A stretch of 64,000 nucleotides of DNA from NCBI GenBank assembly GCA_035308965.1, contig DATGFN010000019.1, forward strand, positions 62,001 to 126,000, given 5' to 3'. A model generated the notes under the pieces. That model searched no databases. It saw nothing but the letters and a program-made list of their open reading frames with translations, and was not told the origin of the DNA. Made by a program: the position numbers and the translations under genes. The DNA is from DASYXZ01 sp035308965 (GTDB lineage Bacteria > Acidobacteriota > Terriglobia > UBA7540). Of the stretch, positions 41,950 to 51,613 are shown piece after piece; positions within the stretch are counted from its first letter, which is position 1, and the number at the start of each line of letters is the position of its first letter.

Positions 41950-43572
41950 ATGTGGCAGCAAAACTACACACCGATTGCAGGAAGCTTGGCGCTCTCAGCC
42001 GCATTAGCTTCGCTCCCGATACTGGCCCTCCTTTTCACACTGGGGGTAAGGAGGATCGCGGCCTGGAAAGCCGCCCTGACAGGTTTGGGGCTGGCTACGC
42101 TCGTGGCGCTGCTCGTCTACCGCGTGCCCGTCCTCACCACCGCCAGCGCCATTGCCTACGGCGCGGCCTTTGGACTGTTTCCCATCTGTTGGATTGTCTA
42201 CTGGGCCATCGTTCTTTATCGAATCTCACTCGAGAGCGGCAAGTTTGAAATTATCAAGGACTCGATTGGCAGCCTCACCCGCGATCCTCACCTACAGGCA
42301 TTGCTGATTGCGTTCGCGCTGGGCGCATTCATCGAAGGCGCCTGCGGATTTGGAACACCTGTCGCCGTAGCGGCGGCGATGCTGACCGGACTCGGATTCA
42401 CTCCTTTCTACGCCGCCTGCATCTGCCTGGTAGCCAACACGGCGCCGGTGGCGTTCGGATCGCTTGGACTTCCCCTGGTGACTTTGGCAGGCGTGACTGG
42501 ACTCGAGTTACGAAAACTCAGCAGTGACGTGGGACGAATATGCGCGCCCATCTCCGTGATCATTCCAAGCTATCTTGTGAAGATCATGGGGGGGTGGGGC
42601 GCGCTACGAAGAGTTTTGCCGGCGACGCTCGTTTGTGGAATCAGCTTTGCGACCGCGCAGTTTCTGGCTTCCAATTTTATCGGTCCATATTTGACTGACA
42701 TCATTGCTTCCATTGCAGCTATCACGGCTCTCATCATCCTGTTTCGAATTTGGAAGCCCTCGGACCTGGCGGGGGCGGCTAGTGCCGGCAGTCCGGAAAA
42801 GAGGATGGAATTCAGCGTGACGGAGATTCTTGTCGCGTGGTCTCCTTATGGACTGCTGGTCGTTCTGGTGCTCGTCTGGGGACTCAGCTCTGTGAAAGGC
42901 CGGCTGGACTCAGCGACCTTCATTTTCAACTGGCCGTACTTGCATAATCTGGTATTGCGAGTCCCGCCTGTGGTCTCCGGTGTTTCACCCTACGGCGCAA
43001 AGTATACCCTGAACTCGCTTTCGATTTCGGGCACAGCGTGCATGATTGCGGCGCTCGGATCGAGCCTGGTGTTGAAATTGCCGTTCTCCCAAACAATGCA
43101 CATTATCGCCTCCACTATGCGCCAGCTCTTCCACACTTTCGTCACCATCGCTGGAGTAGTAGCCATGGCGTTCCTGATGAACTACTCCGGGGCGACGGTA
43201 ACTCTGGCGCTAGCTCTGGCGGCAACCGGATCAGTGTTCCCCTTTTTCAGCCCACTCCTCGGCTGGTTGGGAGTTTTTCTGAGCGGCAGCGACACCGCCT
43301 CCAACGCGCTCTTTGGGAATCTTCAGGTAGTCACGGCAAACCAACTAGGTGTGAACCCTGTTCTGATGGCTGCCGCCAATTCCAGCGGCGGGGTGATGGG
43401 CAAGATGATCTCCCTGCAAAGCATCGCCGTGGCCGCCGCCGCCACCGGCATGCAATCCTCGGACGAGGGCAAACTTTTTCGCTTCACCCTAAAACACAGC
43501 GTGTTGCTGGTAGCCCTGATCGGGTTGATCACTTTGTTTTACACGTACGTCACGCCCTCTTGGGTCAGGTGA
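41950..43572 (+). CDS. LctP-family lactate/glycolate permease
   Basis: A 540-residue polytopic membrane protein of the L-lactate permease family (LctP/GlcA), with 12-14 helices. Family motifs include ALGAFIEGACGFGTPVAVAAAMLTGLGF, NTAPVAFGSLGLPLVTLAGVTGL, FLMNYSGATVTLALALAATGSVFPFFSPLLGWLGVFLSGSDTASNALFG and NSSGGVMGKMISLQSIAVA. It imports lactate or glycolate with protons. It is divergent from the aminotransferase and dehydrogenase genes, sharing a 214-bp intergenic region, and completes an uptake-oxidation-transamination set. The ATG at 41950 is the first in-frame start. Confidence 0.93.
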   Translation: MWQQNYTPIAGSLALSAALASLPILALLFTLGVRRIAAWKAALTGLGLATLVALLVYRVPVLTTASAIAYGAAFGLFPICWIVYWAIVLYRISLESGKFEIIKDSIGSLTRDPHLQALLIAFALGAFIEGACGFGTPVAVAAAMLTGLGFTPFYAACICLVANTAPVAFGSLGLPLVTLAGVTGLELRKLSSDVGRICAPISVIIPSYLVKIMGGWGALRRVLPATLVCGISFATAQFLASNFIGPYLTDIIASIAAITALIILFRIWKPSDLAGAASAGSPEKRMEFSVTEILVAWSPYGLLVVLVLVWGLSSVKGRLDSATFIFNWPYLHNLVLRVPPVVSGVSPYGAKYTLNSLSISGTACMIAALGSSLVLKLPFSQTMHIIASTMRQLFHTFVTIAGVVAMAFLMNYSGATVTLALALAATGSVFPFFSPLLGWLGVFLSGSDTASNALFGNLQVVTANQLGVNPVLMAAANSSGGVMGKMISLQSIAVAAAATGMQSSDEGKLFRFTLKHSVLLVALIGLITLFYTYVTPSWVR

Positions 43573-43765
43573 GCTCAAAATGGCGGTGTTACTTAATTCA
43601 AAGGGAGACGAATCTTTCAGCAATCTTTGCCTCCGGGGGGATTGCCGCCAAGCAAGCTGCAGGCAGAATTATCATGAAGTTGGAAATCCACACCCGCCTC
43701 GCACTCACCTTCTGTCTGCCCGGACTGAGCGCTTGATGACTTGGGCAATACCCAAATTCAATTCC

Positions 43766-44758
43766 TCACGGCTGGGCCTCGTAGACTCGAATTTCCGCCA
43801 TCTGGTTCCCACGATGTGGAACCGCAAGGTAAAGGCGATTTAATTCCGGCACGAAACAAGATGTCCTGGCGCCAGCGGCCGTCGGTAATTTGGCGATGGG
43901 CGCGTAATGATCGGGGTCGCGCTGCTCGAATACGTCAATGAATCCTTCGCCCCCCGAGATGTAGACGCGCTTGTGCGCCGCTTCATAGAAGACATCGTCG
44001 GCGTCGCCCACTACGGGTTCGCTTGCCACCACCTTGCCCGATTGTGAATCCAGCACGATGAGGCGAGGGGGCCTGCGGGTCACTACCATAAGTCGGTGGC
44101 CGGTTTCATCCAGAGCCATGGGGAAATTCGCCTGCGCCTCAAGCGTCCAAGTGGCGATCATCGAGCGCTTCACCCTGTCCAATACCGCAATGGAGTGATC
44201 TGCACTCGGCACGTTTACAAATATCCTCGTTCCCGATTCTTCCAGTCGAAATGACTCCGGATGGCCTTGAAGCGGAATGTCGGCAAGCTTCCGGCCGGTG
44301 GCCGCATCGAGGAGGCCGAGAGCTCCCTCCCCGTACCCGACGAAGATTTGGTTCTGTCCGGCGTCATAGCGAACGTTATCCGCATCGCTGGAGAATTGTG
44401 CGGTGGTGAGCAGCTTGAAGGTAGTGCCGTCAAAGATCCTAAGGGCGCCATCACCCCCGTTTGCGATAAAGAGTTTGTTTTCCCTAGGCACGAAAACAAT
44501 TCCCTGAGGTTCTTTGAGCCCGGTGATTCGAGTTGCCCATTTATTGGCGCGAAGGTCGAGAACCTCAACTGTGTTGTTCCCGAGCGCCGCTACAAAAAGA
44601 CGCTCGCCTTGGACATCAACACCCATATGGTCGATGCGCCCTTCCACGTGAGGTAGGGGAATGGTTTGCACCTGACGCAGCACATCTCGCTGGGCGGCCA
44701 GAGGCGAAGTTATGAATGCCAGTGTTCCAGTCAAAATCGCCAGCCATCGAAATCTCAT
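43766..44758 (-). CDS. Exported YncE-like beta-propeller (copy 1)
   Basis: A 330-residue protein: signal peptide to about residue 22 (TSPLAAQ), then a seven-bladed YVTN/YncE-type propeller with blades such as GVDVQGERLFVAALGNNTVEVLDLRA, GIVFVPRENKLFIANGGDGALRIF and VRYDAGQNQIFVGYGEGALGLLD. It is likely periplasmic; such propellers bind ligands or partners, and no catalytic residues can be assigned. It is a paralogue of the gene at 44856-45848, arranged head to tail with a 97-bp gap. The two share blade phrasing such as IPLPHVEGRIDHM/IPFPDLQGGFNHM, and QRDPDHYAPIAKLPT against QQDSDHYRRTASVPT. Confidence 0.85.
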   Translation of the reverse strand: MRFRWLAILTGTLAFITSPLAAQRDVLRQVQTIPLPHVEGRIDHMGVDVQGERLFVAALGNNTVEVLDLRANKWATRITGLKEPQGIVFVPRENKLFIANGGDGALRIFDGTTFKLLTTAQFSSDADNVRYDAGQNQIFVGYGEGALGLLDAATGRKLADIPLQGHPESFRLEESGTRIFVNVPSADHSIAVLDRVKRSMIATWTLEAQANFPMALDETGHRLMVVTRRPPRLIVLDSQSGKVVASEPVVGDADDVFYEAAHKRVYISGGEGFIDVFEQRDPDHYAPIAKLPTAAGARTSCFVPELNRLYLAVPHRGNQMAEIRVYEAQP

Positions 44759-44855
44759 AAACGCCTCCGAGTCACGGTCGGCATCAATTTAGATGAGAAG
44801 CTGCACAAGCTCAACATTTCCCAGGCTTCTTCGGCAAAAAGCATACTGGTCTCCG

Positions 44856-45848
44856 TCAGTTTCCCAAACTGAAGACCCTGATTTCCGCGGGCATATCTCC
44901 GCGCCGAGGTACCCCGAGGTAAAGAGCATTGAGTGGACCCGAGAAGATGGAAGTCGCAGCGTGAGCCACGGTGGGCACACTTGCAGTGCGCCGGTAGTGA
45001 TCGGAATCCTGCTGTTTGATGACGTCAATAAATCCCGCGCCGCAGGAGATATAGATTTGGCGGCGGATGGGATCATAGAAAAGATCGTCGGCAACGCCGT
45101 CAATCTCGACTTTCGACACCAGCTTTCCGGTGAGAGTATCCAGGACCAGCAACTGAGCGGGCTGGCGCGCGCCCACGAACAAACGATGGTGTTCTTCATC
45201 GAGCTCGATTGGAGTGTTCCCTTGGAAACCATCCAGCGGCCATGGGTCAAGATCCACAAGCCTTTCGCGATGCAGCACTGCCACTTCATTCAGGCCGGGC
45301 ACGTTGGCAAAGATTCGACTTCCTTTTAGCTCCACTGCAAAGGCTTGAGGCTTCGATGCCAGCGGGATTTTCCCCACAAGCTTTCCACCTGGAATAGCAA
45401 TCACCGCTATGCCAGCTTGGCCGGAACTCATGCAGCCCACGTAAAGCCGCTTGGCGCGCGCATCGTAGTGCAGTTCATCGAGGGAGCTCTGAAGGTCAAT
45501 TTTCGTCGTCAAGTCAAAGGTCTTCCCATCGTAAATATAGAGGCTCTGGCCGCGTGGAACATAGAGTTGGTTGAATTCCGGCGCGTATCGCGCGGCTGCG
45601 GGCCTTTCCCCCTCCAGGCTGCGCCAGGGCTTGGCGGAAACGAGGTCTACAATTTCGAGCGTGTTGTTGGTGGGGGCTGCGGCAAAGAGGCGCTGATGTT
45701 CTGCATCCACTGACATGTGATTGAACCCGCCCTGGAGGTCGGGAAAAGGAATCGTCCGCCTCAGGACCAAACTATTGATCCCTTGAGAATGCGAGGTCGA
45801 ATGAAAACAGAAAACAGCGGCCCATAGCAGGAACGTATATTTTTTCAT
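44856..45848 (-). CDS. Exported YncE-like beta-propeller (copy 2)
   Basis: A 330-residue protein: signal peptide (FLLWAAVFCFHSTSHSQG), then a propeller with the same blade order and identical total length as its neighbour. Examples are MSVDAEHQRLFAAAPTNNTLEIVDL, LHYDARAKRLYVGCMSSGQAG and SCGAGFIDVIKQQDSDHYR. It is likely the upstream gene of a two-gene unit created by tandem duplication. Function is unknown; related propellers are often encoded near secreted oxidases or peptidases in Acidobacteriota. It is divergent from the signalling operon at 46078, with about 230 bp between. Confidence 0.85.
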   Translation of the reverse strand: MKKYTFLLWAAVFCFHSTSHSQGINSLVLRRTIPFPDLQGGFNHMSVDAEHQRLFAAAPTNNTLEIVDLVSAKPWRSLEGERPAAARYAPEFNQLYVPRGQSLYIYDGKTFDLTTKIDLQSSLDELHYDARAKRLYVGCMSSGQAGIAVIAIPGGKLVGKIPLASKPQAFAVELKGSRIFANVPGLNEVAVLHRERLVDLDPWPLDGFQGNTPIELDEEHHRLFVGARQPAQLLVLDTLTGKLVSKVEIDGVADDLFYDPIRRQIYISCGAGFIDVIKQQDSDHYRRTASVPTVAHAATSIFSGPLNALYLGVPRRGDMPAEIRVFSLGN

Positions 45849-46077
45849 GGCAACCTCATAACAAGTTTAGCCGAAACGCGCCTTACCTGGAAGAGTTAGG
45901 ATGGGAATCAAAACCGAAACCACTGTGTATAAAATCACTTTCTTGGCCAGGACACCAACCTTAAAAAAGAGTTCTTATGGAGGGAGATTTCGCAGCGCTG
46001 TGGTGTGGAGCAGGACGAAAAGGTCTTACTGCCAGTAACTCGACTGTGCTATATTGGGCTTCCTTCAATGGACCCAA

Positions 46078-47028
46078 ATGCCACCAACCATTTTAGTCGT
46101 TGATGACGAACCCGCGAACCGATACCTGATGGAGGCGCTTCTGGAACCGCAAGGATATACCGTCCTGATGGCCGAAGACGGTGAGGGAGCGCTCGAATTG
46201 TTCGGCAAACACCAGCCCGACCTTCTGCTTCTCGACATCATGATGCCCAAGATGGACGGCATCGAAGTTTGCCGCCGGCTCAAAAATAATCCGGACACAC
46301 GGTTGACGCCGGTGGTGCTGGTCTCTGCTTTGGCCGCTCTCGACGACCGCGTTCGGGGCCTCGAGGCGGGTGCTGACGATTTTCTCACCAAACCCATCGA
46401 GCGGATTGAACTGATGGCCCGCGTGCGCGCATTGCTGAATCTTAAAGCTCACACCGACGAACTGGAACGCGCCGAATTGGTCCTCTTCGCTCTGGCACAG
46501 AGTATTGAAGGCAAGGACTCCTATACCGGAGGCCACTGCGATCGTCTGTCCAATTATTCGGAGCGTCTAGGTCGCCGCCTCGGGCTACCCGAGGATCAAA
46601 TTACCGCCCTTCGGCGGGGGGGAATCGTCCACGACATAGGCAAAGTAGCCGTGCCGGATGCTGTCCTTTTGAAACCGGGAAAGCTTACGGATGACGAATG
46701 GAAAATTATGCGCCAGCACCCCGTTGTGGGAGAGCGGATTTGCTCCCCGCTAAAGTCATTTCGACTGGTTCTGCCCATCATCCGGCACCATCATGAGAAG
46801 TTGAATGGGTCTGGCTACCCTGACGGACTGAAAGGCGAGCAGATCCCAGTGACGTCCCGCATCATGACCCTGGCCGATGTATTTGACGCTTTAACCACGG
46901 AGCGCCCTTATAAAGCCCCACTTACCAATGGAGCCGCCTTGGATATAATGGGCACCGAAGTTGAAAAAGGCTGGTGGGACCCGCATTTGTTTGTTGAATT
47001 CCGAACTATGATCATGAACGAGAAATAA
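46078..47028 (+). CDS. Response regulator with HD-GYP phosphodiesterase domain
   Basis: A 316-residue two-domain regulator. The receiver domain (3-120) has the acidic pocket VVDDEPANR and phospho-acceptor Asp53 (LLLDIMMPKMDG), with Lys105 in FLTKPIE. The HD-GYP domain (about 135-316) is complete: HxxR region GGHCDRLSNYSERLGRRLGL, His185-Asp186 in GGIVHDIGKVAVPD, HHE at 238-240 and the GYP triad Gly246-Tyr247-Pro248 in NGSGYPDGLKG. It is expected to hydrolyse cyclic di-GMP when phosphorylated. A TTG 24 nt upstream is an alternative start. It is first in an operon with a hybrid kinase and a lone receiver, which are probably its phospho-donor chain. Confidence 0.93.
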   Translation: MPPTILVVDDEPANRYLMEALLEPQGYTVLMAEDGEGALELFGKHQPDLLLLDIMMPKMDGIEVCRRLKNNPDTRLTPVVLVSALAALDDRVRGLEAGADDFLTKPIERIELMARVRALLNLKAHTDELERAELVLFALAQSIEGKDSYTGGHCDRLSNYSERLGRRLGLPEDQITALRRGGIVHDIGKVAVPDAVLLKPGKLTDDEWKIMRQHPVVGERICSPLKSFRLVLPIIRHHHEKLNGSGYPDGLKGEQIPVTSRIMTLADVFDALTTERPYKAPLTNGAALDIMGTEVEKGWWDPHLFVEFRTMIMNEK

Positions 47029-47049
47029 AAGTTAAGAGGGATAAAATTA

Positions 47050-50000
47050 GTGCCGCCCCCTCCTGTTGCACCTACGCCAAGCTCAGGCTCCGGCTCCACA
47101 GCCGGGATCGGGCCACTCCCAAACCCGGGCTGGAACTGGGTCTACTACCCTTTGGCGTTCTCAATCCTCTTGATTGTGGTCATCAGTTATTACCTCAACC
47201 TCGAGCTCACCCATGTTTATAACGCTCAATTCGATTTTGCCATGGCGACCAATGATTGGACCGTCCGCATTTTGGACCTAAGGCAGGCGTCGTCCGTGGT
47301 GGAGGATGCCGGAACGAACGTTCTCGCGGAAGAGGATTTGGCAGCGGCTCCGGAAAAACTGCGAGCTGCTTCTCTAAACTTTAACGATCACTTGAATTCA
47401 TTCCGGCGCGAAGCCCAAGCGAGCGCGGACAAGAATGAAATAACCGTCTGGCTGCGGAATCTCGATCAAATTGAGAGCGCCATGTCCGAAATGGAAGCCG
47501 ATGAGGCAGAGGTGTTTTCATTTCAAAATCAAAAAAAGCACGACCTCGCCGCTCAGCATTTGAAAAAAGTTCAGGACAAAGAAAATGAAATCGTGAGCAC
47601 CCTCAACCACATGAGAGCGTTGATTCAGCAGGCTCAAACCCAACGGTTGGATCGAGATTTGGCGGCAGCCGACTCCAAAAGGCAATTTCTGAAAATTGCC
47701 GCACTGTTCACGGTGTTTTTGATGTTTAGTGTAACAGGTTATGGCGTGACGCTCTCCCGCCGGGTTGACGCCGCCGGCCGGGAAAGGGAGCAGTACGAGC
47801 GTGCATTACGCCAGGCGAACGAGAAATTGGACCGGCGTGTGCAAGAGCGTACAGCCGAGCTGACCCAAACTAATCAAGCCCTCCACGAAGAGATTTCCGA
47901 ACGCAAACGCGCCGAAGGCGCGCTGGGGGAAGCCCAGGAACGCTTCAAGGGTATTTATGAGTCTTCCAAAGACGGGATTGCGTACGCCAGCCTGGATGGC
48001 CATTTTATCGACGTCAATCAGTCGTTCATCCAGCTCATTGGATATTCCAAGGAGGAATTGAGTGGGATGAGGTATCAGGACCTCGTCCCCGAAAAATACC
48101 GCGAGGTCGACGAAAAATTCGTTTCTGAAATGATCAGGACCGGGGCCCCCATGGAATTGGAGCGGGAGTACAAAAGGAAAGAAGGCACTCTCGTGCCCGT
48201 ATCCTTGACCGCTTTCGTTGTAAGGGGAGACGATGGCCAGCCCGCCGGGCTTGCCACCATCGTCAAAGACATTACTGAACGCAAATGGGCGGAGGGAGAG
48301 CTCAATCACTCACTTTCCATCCTTCGCTCGACGCTGGAGTCGACCGGAGACGGAATATTGGTGGTCGATTCGACGGGAGACGTTGTAAGCGCCAACCGCA
48401 AGTACGCCCAAATATGGGGCATCCCTGATGTGGAGGCTCCCTCCGCTGGTACTCATCAGGCGCTCACCTTTGACCTGAAACAGTTGAAAGACCCCGAGAG
48501 TTTTCGATCTAAATTGGAGGAACTCAAGGCCAGACCGGAGGTGGAAAGCAGTGGATTCATTGAATTCAAGGACGGAAGAATTGTCGAGCATAATTCCCTT
48601 CCCCACCTCATCAGCGGAAAGAGTGTAGGAAGGGTCTGGAGTTTTCGGGATGTCACCGAGCGCTTCCGCATCGAAGAGAAATTACGGCAAAGCGAAGAAC
48701 AGTTTCGGCTGATTACCGAGAATGTTGCGGACCTGATCGCCGTCCTCGACCTGGAAGGCCGTCGCGTTTACAACAGCCCTTCCTACAAGGGCATGTTGGG
48801 GGATCCGGAAAAACTGCGCGGGTCGCTTTCCTTCAGTGAGATCCATCCCGACGACCGGGAGAGAATAAAGAAGATTTTTGAAGAGACCGTCCGGACGGGT
48901 GTCGGTCAGAGATCCGAGTACCGCTTCCTTCTGAAAAATGGAAGCATCCGTTATATGGAGTCGCAAGGGAGCGTGATCCGCGACCGGAATGGGAATCCGG
49001 AAAAAGTCGTGGTGGTGTCCCGGGACGTCACCCGCCGCAAGCGCGCTGAAGACACCTTGCGCGAAAGCGAAGGCCGATTTCGTCTTGTGGTGCAGGCTAC
49101 CAACGACGCGGTTTGGGATTGGGATTTATTGACCAACCTTTTCTGGTGGAATGAGGGCGTCACCACCCTGTTTGGTTACAGCCGCGAAGAGTTGGGGCCC
49201 GACGCATCGTGGTGGACCGAACACATCCACCCGGAAGACCAGGAGCGGGTGGTCTCCGGAGTTTATGAACAGATCGACGGAGGCGGAAAGGGCTGGACGG
49301 ATGAGTACCGATTCCGCCGCAAAGACGGATCTTACGCCTACATCCTGGACCGGGCTTATGTGATCCATGAGGACGGCGGAAAACCGGTCCGCATGATCGG
49401 CGCCATGATGGATGTCACAGCCCAAAAAACGGCGGAAGCGGAAATCAAGGAGCTCAACGAAGGATTGGAGCTTCGCGTGGAAGAACGCACCGCCCAGCTT
49501 GCGGCGGTGAATGAGACTCTGGGGCAACGCAACCGGGAAGTGGAGCGAATGACCATGCTGAAAAGCCAATTCCTGGCCAGTATGAGCCACGAGCTCCGTA
49601 CGCCCTTGAACGCCATTATTGGATTTGCCGATTTGATTCAGGACGGTACAAGTGGCGCGATCAATGACAAACAGAAGAGCTTCGTAAAACACATTCAGCA
49701 AGCGGGAAGGCATTTGCTCGATTTGATTAACGATATTCTTGACCTGTCCAAGATTGAGGCCGGCCAACTCACAATCCAACCGGAGAATTTCGCGCCCGGC
49801 GGCGCGTTGCCGGAAGTCCTGTCCGTTATTAAACCGTTGGCCATGAAAAAGCACATCGAAATTGAAAATGAAGTCGGAACCGAAGAGACGGTCTTTGCCG
49901 ATCGCGTTCGATTTAAACAGATTATCTATAATCTTCTAAGCAACGCCGTCAAATTCACGCCCGATGGCGGGAAGATCAAGGTGAAGAGTTCCAGTTCACC

Positions 50001-51045
50001 CGGGTTCTTGTGCATTTCGGTCACAGATACGGGGATTGGAATTAAACCCGAGGACCAGGAAGTGATCTTCGAGGAATTCCGGCAAGTGGGCCATACCACG
50101 CGCGGCGTAACCGAAGGGACTGGGCTTGGACTCGCCATCTGCAGACGACTGGTGGAACAGCAGGAAGGAAAGATCTGGATTGAAAGCGCGATGGGAAAGG
50201 GCAGCAAATTCAGTTTCACCTTGCCCGAGGGACGTACGCTCTCGAACGTGGCCGTGGCACCGGCCGATGGGGTGCCCGCCCGCCCGGTCCGCGAAAAACC
50301 TCTGATCCTGGTGGTGGACAATGACCCTGCCTCACGCGAACTACTGGTGAGTTATTTAACCGGCGAGATTTTTCAAACTGAATCTGCCAGTGCCGGCGAA
50401 GAGGGACTGACCAAAGCGCGCCAGCTTCAGCCCGATGCGGTAACGCTCGACATCCTGGCCCACGACAAAAGCAGCTGGGCGACCTTTTCCGACTTAAAGA
50501 CCAATCCTACGACCGCGCACATTCCCATCATCGTTATTTCCGCCGCGGATGACAAAAACGTGGGCTACACGCAGGGCGCGGCAGAGCGCCTGGGTAAGCC
50601 TGTTTCCAGGGAAACCTTGATGAACGCACTGATCAAGCACCTGCCGGCAGCCAAGACCGGCGGGCCGACAGTTCTGGTGGTTGAAAACAATCCGGAAGCA
50701 CTGCGCGCGATTATTAAAGCACTCGAGGCGGGCGGGTACTCCGCCCTGGTGGCGCGGAACGGCAAGGAGGCACAGGACATCCTTTGGCTCATTCGCGTCG
50801 ATGCCGCGCTGCTCAATCTGTCATTGCTCGAAATGGATGGATTTGAGCTTTTCCGACGCGTCAAGCAGAACCCAAGGCTCCGCGAAATCCCAGTACTCGC
50901 GTTCGTGGGAAACAACCTAAAGCCTGCGGAATCGGATTTCCTGAAGCGCGAGGCTCGCGCTTGTCTAACCAAGGACGGTTCATGGAATGATGAGCTCATA
51001 AAACATCTCGACGAAATTCTCCACCGCCAGGTCGCTCCCTCATGA
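47050..51045 (+). CDS. Membrane hybrid histidine kinase, multi-PAS, with two C-terminal receiver domains
   Basis: A 1331-residue sensor kinase with a GTG start, preceded by AGAGGG at a longish spacing. TM1 (about 31-49) and TM2 (about 216-239) flank a helical four-bundle sensor. A coiled coil and four PAS domains follow, entered near residues 300, 425, 550 and 675. HisKA has the phospho-His847 (FLASMSHELRTPLNAI), and the HATPase_c domain has N, G1 and G2 boxes (NLLSNAVKF, DTGIGI, GTGLGLAI). REC1 (about 1085-1200) is intact with Asp1134. REC2 (about 1215-1331) is degenerate: its acidic pair is Glu-Asn (VVENNPEA) and the phospho-acceptor is Asn1256 (LLNLSLLEMDG), so it cannot be phosphorylated normally. 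The stop overlaps the next receiver gene by 4 bp. Confidence 0.93.
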   Translation: MPPPPVAPTPSSGSGSTAGIGPLPNPGWNWVYYPLAFSILLIVVISYYLNLELTHVYNAQFDFAMATNDWTVRILDLRQASSVVEDAGTNVLAEEDLAAAPEKLRAASLNFNDHLNSFRREAQASADKNEITVWLRNLDQIESAMSEMEADEAEVFSFQNQKKHDLAAQHLKKVQDKENEIVSTLNHMRALIQQAQTQRLDRDLAAADSKRQFLKIAALFTVFLMFSVTGYGVTLSRRVDAAGREREQYERALRQANEKLDRRVQERTAELTQTNQALHEEISERKRAEGALGEAQERFKGIYESSKDGIAYASLDGHFIDVNQSFIQLIGYSKEELSGMRYQDLVPEKYREVDEKFVSEMIRTGAPMELEREYKRKEGTLVPVSLTAFVVRGDDGQPAGLATIVKDITERKWAEGELNHSLSILRSTLESTGDGILVVDSTGDVVSANRKYAQIWGIPDVEAPSAGTHQALTFDLKQLKDPESFRSKLEELKARPEVESSGFIEFKDGRIVEHNSLPHLISGKSVGRVWSFRDVTERFRIEEKLRQSEEQFRLITENVADLIAVLDLEGRRVYNSPSYKGMLGDPEKLRGSLSFSEIHPDDRERIKKIFEETVRTGVGQRSEYRFLLKNGSIRYMESQGSVIRDRNGNPEKVVVVSRDVTRRKRAEDTLRESEGRFRLVVQATNDAVWDWDLLTNLFWWNEGVTTLFGYSREELGPDASWWTEHIHPEDQERVVSGVYEQIDGGGKGWTDEYRFRRKDGSYAYILDRAYVIHEDGGKPVRMIGAMMDVTAQKTAEAEIKELNEGLELRVEERTAQLAAVNETLGQRNREVERMTMLKSQFLASMSHELRTPLNAIIGFADLIQDGTSGAINDKQKSFVKHIQQAGRHLLDLINDILDLSKIEAGQLTIQPENFAPGGALPEVLSVIKPLAMKKHIEIENEVGTEETVFADRVRFKQIIYNLLSNAVKFTPDGGKIKVKSSSSPGFLCISVTDTGIGIKPEDQEVIFEEFRQVGHTTRGVTEGTGLGLAICRRLVEQQEGKIWIESAMGKGSKFSFTLPEGRTLSNVAVAPADGVPARPVREKPLILVVDNDPASRELLVSYLTGEIFQTESASAGEEGLTKARQLQPDAVTLDILAHDKSSWATFSDLKTNPTTAHIPIIVISAADDKNVGYTQGAAERLGKPVSRETLMNALIKHLPAAKTGGPTVLVVENNPEALRAIIKALEAGGYSALVARNGKEAQDILWLIRVDAALLNLSLLEMDGFELFRRVKQNPRLREIPVLAFVGNNLKPAESDFLKREARACLTKDGSWNDELIKHLDEILHRQVAPS

Positions 51046-51404
51046 AAAAAATTCTTGTCGCGGAAGATAATCCGGCCAATCGTGAGTTAATGCGCGAGGT
51101 CCTTTCCGGGCGCGGTTATGAAATGATTGAAGCAAGTGATGGTCTGGAAGCCTTGCAAAGGGTCGAGGAGAATCGACCCGATCTGATTCTCCTGGACATC
51201 CAATTGCCGGCTCTGGACGGCTTTGCTGTTCTTGCCAAAATTCGGGAAAACCCGGCTTACATAGGCATTCGAGTGATGGCAGTCACGGCCAACGCGATGC
51301 GGGAGGACCGTGAAAAAGGCATGAGGGCCGGATTTGACGCTTACATCAGCAAACCCATCGACATTGCAGCCCTAAGGCAACAAGTGGAAAAATTGCTGCT
51401 TTGA
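51042..51404 (+). CDS. Single-domain response regulator (DivK-like)
   Basis: A 120-residue lone receiver domain: acidic pocket LVAEDNPANREL (6-17), phospho-acceptor Asp52 in LILLDIQLPALDGF, Thr in AVTANAM and Lys103 in YISKPID. It has no output domain. Its ATG overlaps the hybrid kinase stop (ATGA), so it is translated with the kinase and probably serves as a phospho-shuttle or competitive acceptor. It may replace the degenerate second receiver of that kinase. Confidence 0.93.
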   Translation: MKKILVAEDNPANRELMREVLSGRGYEMIEASDGLEALQRVEENRPDLILLDIQLPALDGFAVLAKIRENPAYIGIRVMAVTANAMREDREKGMRAGFDAYISKPIDIAALRQQVEKLLL

Positions 51405-51613
51405 ATTTCCGGAAATGATTTGGGTAATGGGCGGCCCGTTTTGATTTTCAGAAATCCCCGTCATCCTGGCATCTGCCGTCCATAAGAGTTATTTACAAGA
51501 CCTCCGGGCCACGCGGCGTTCAACCCCAAAACCTCCTTAACCCGTGGCGCGAAGCCGTCCAAAGAGCGTAGAATTCCTGGGAAGGGCGGAATTCACAGGG
51601 TAAGGATAAGCTG

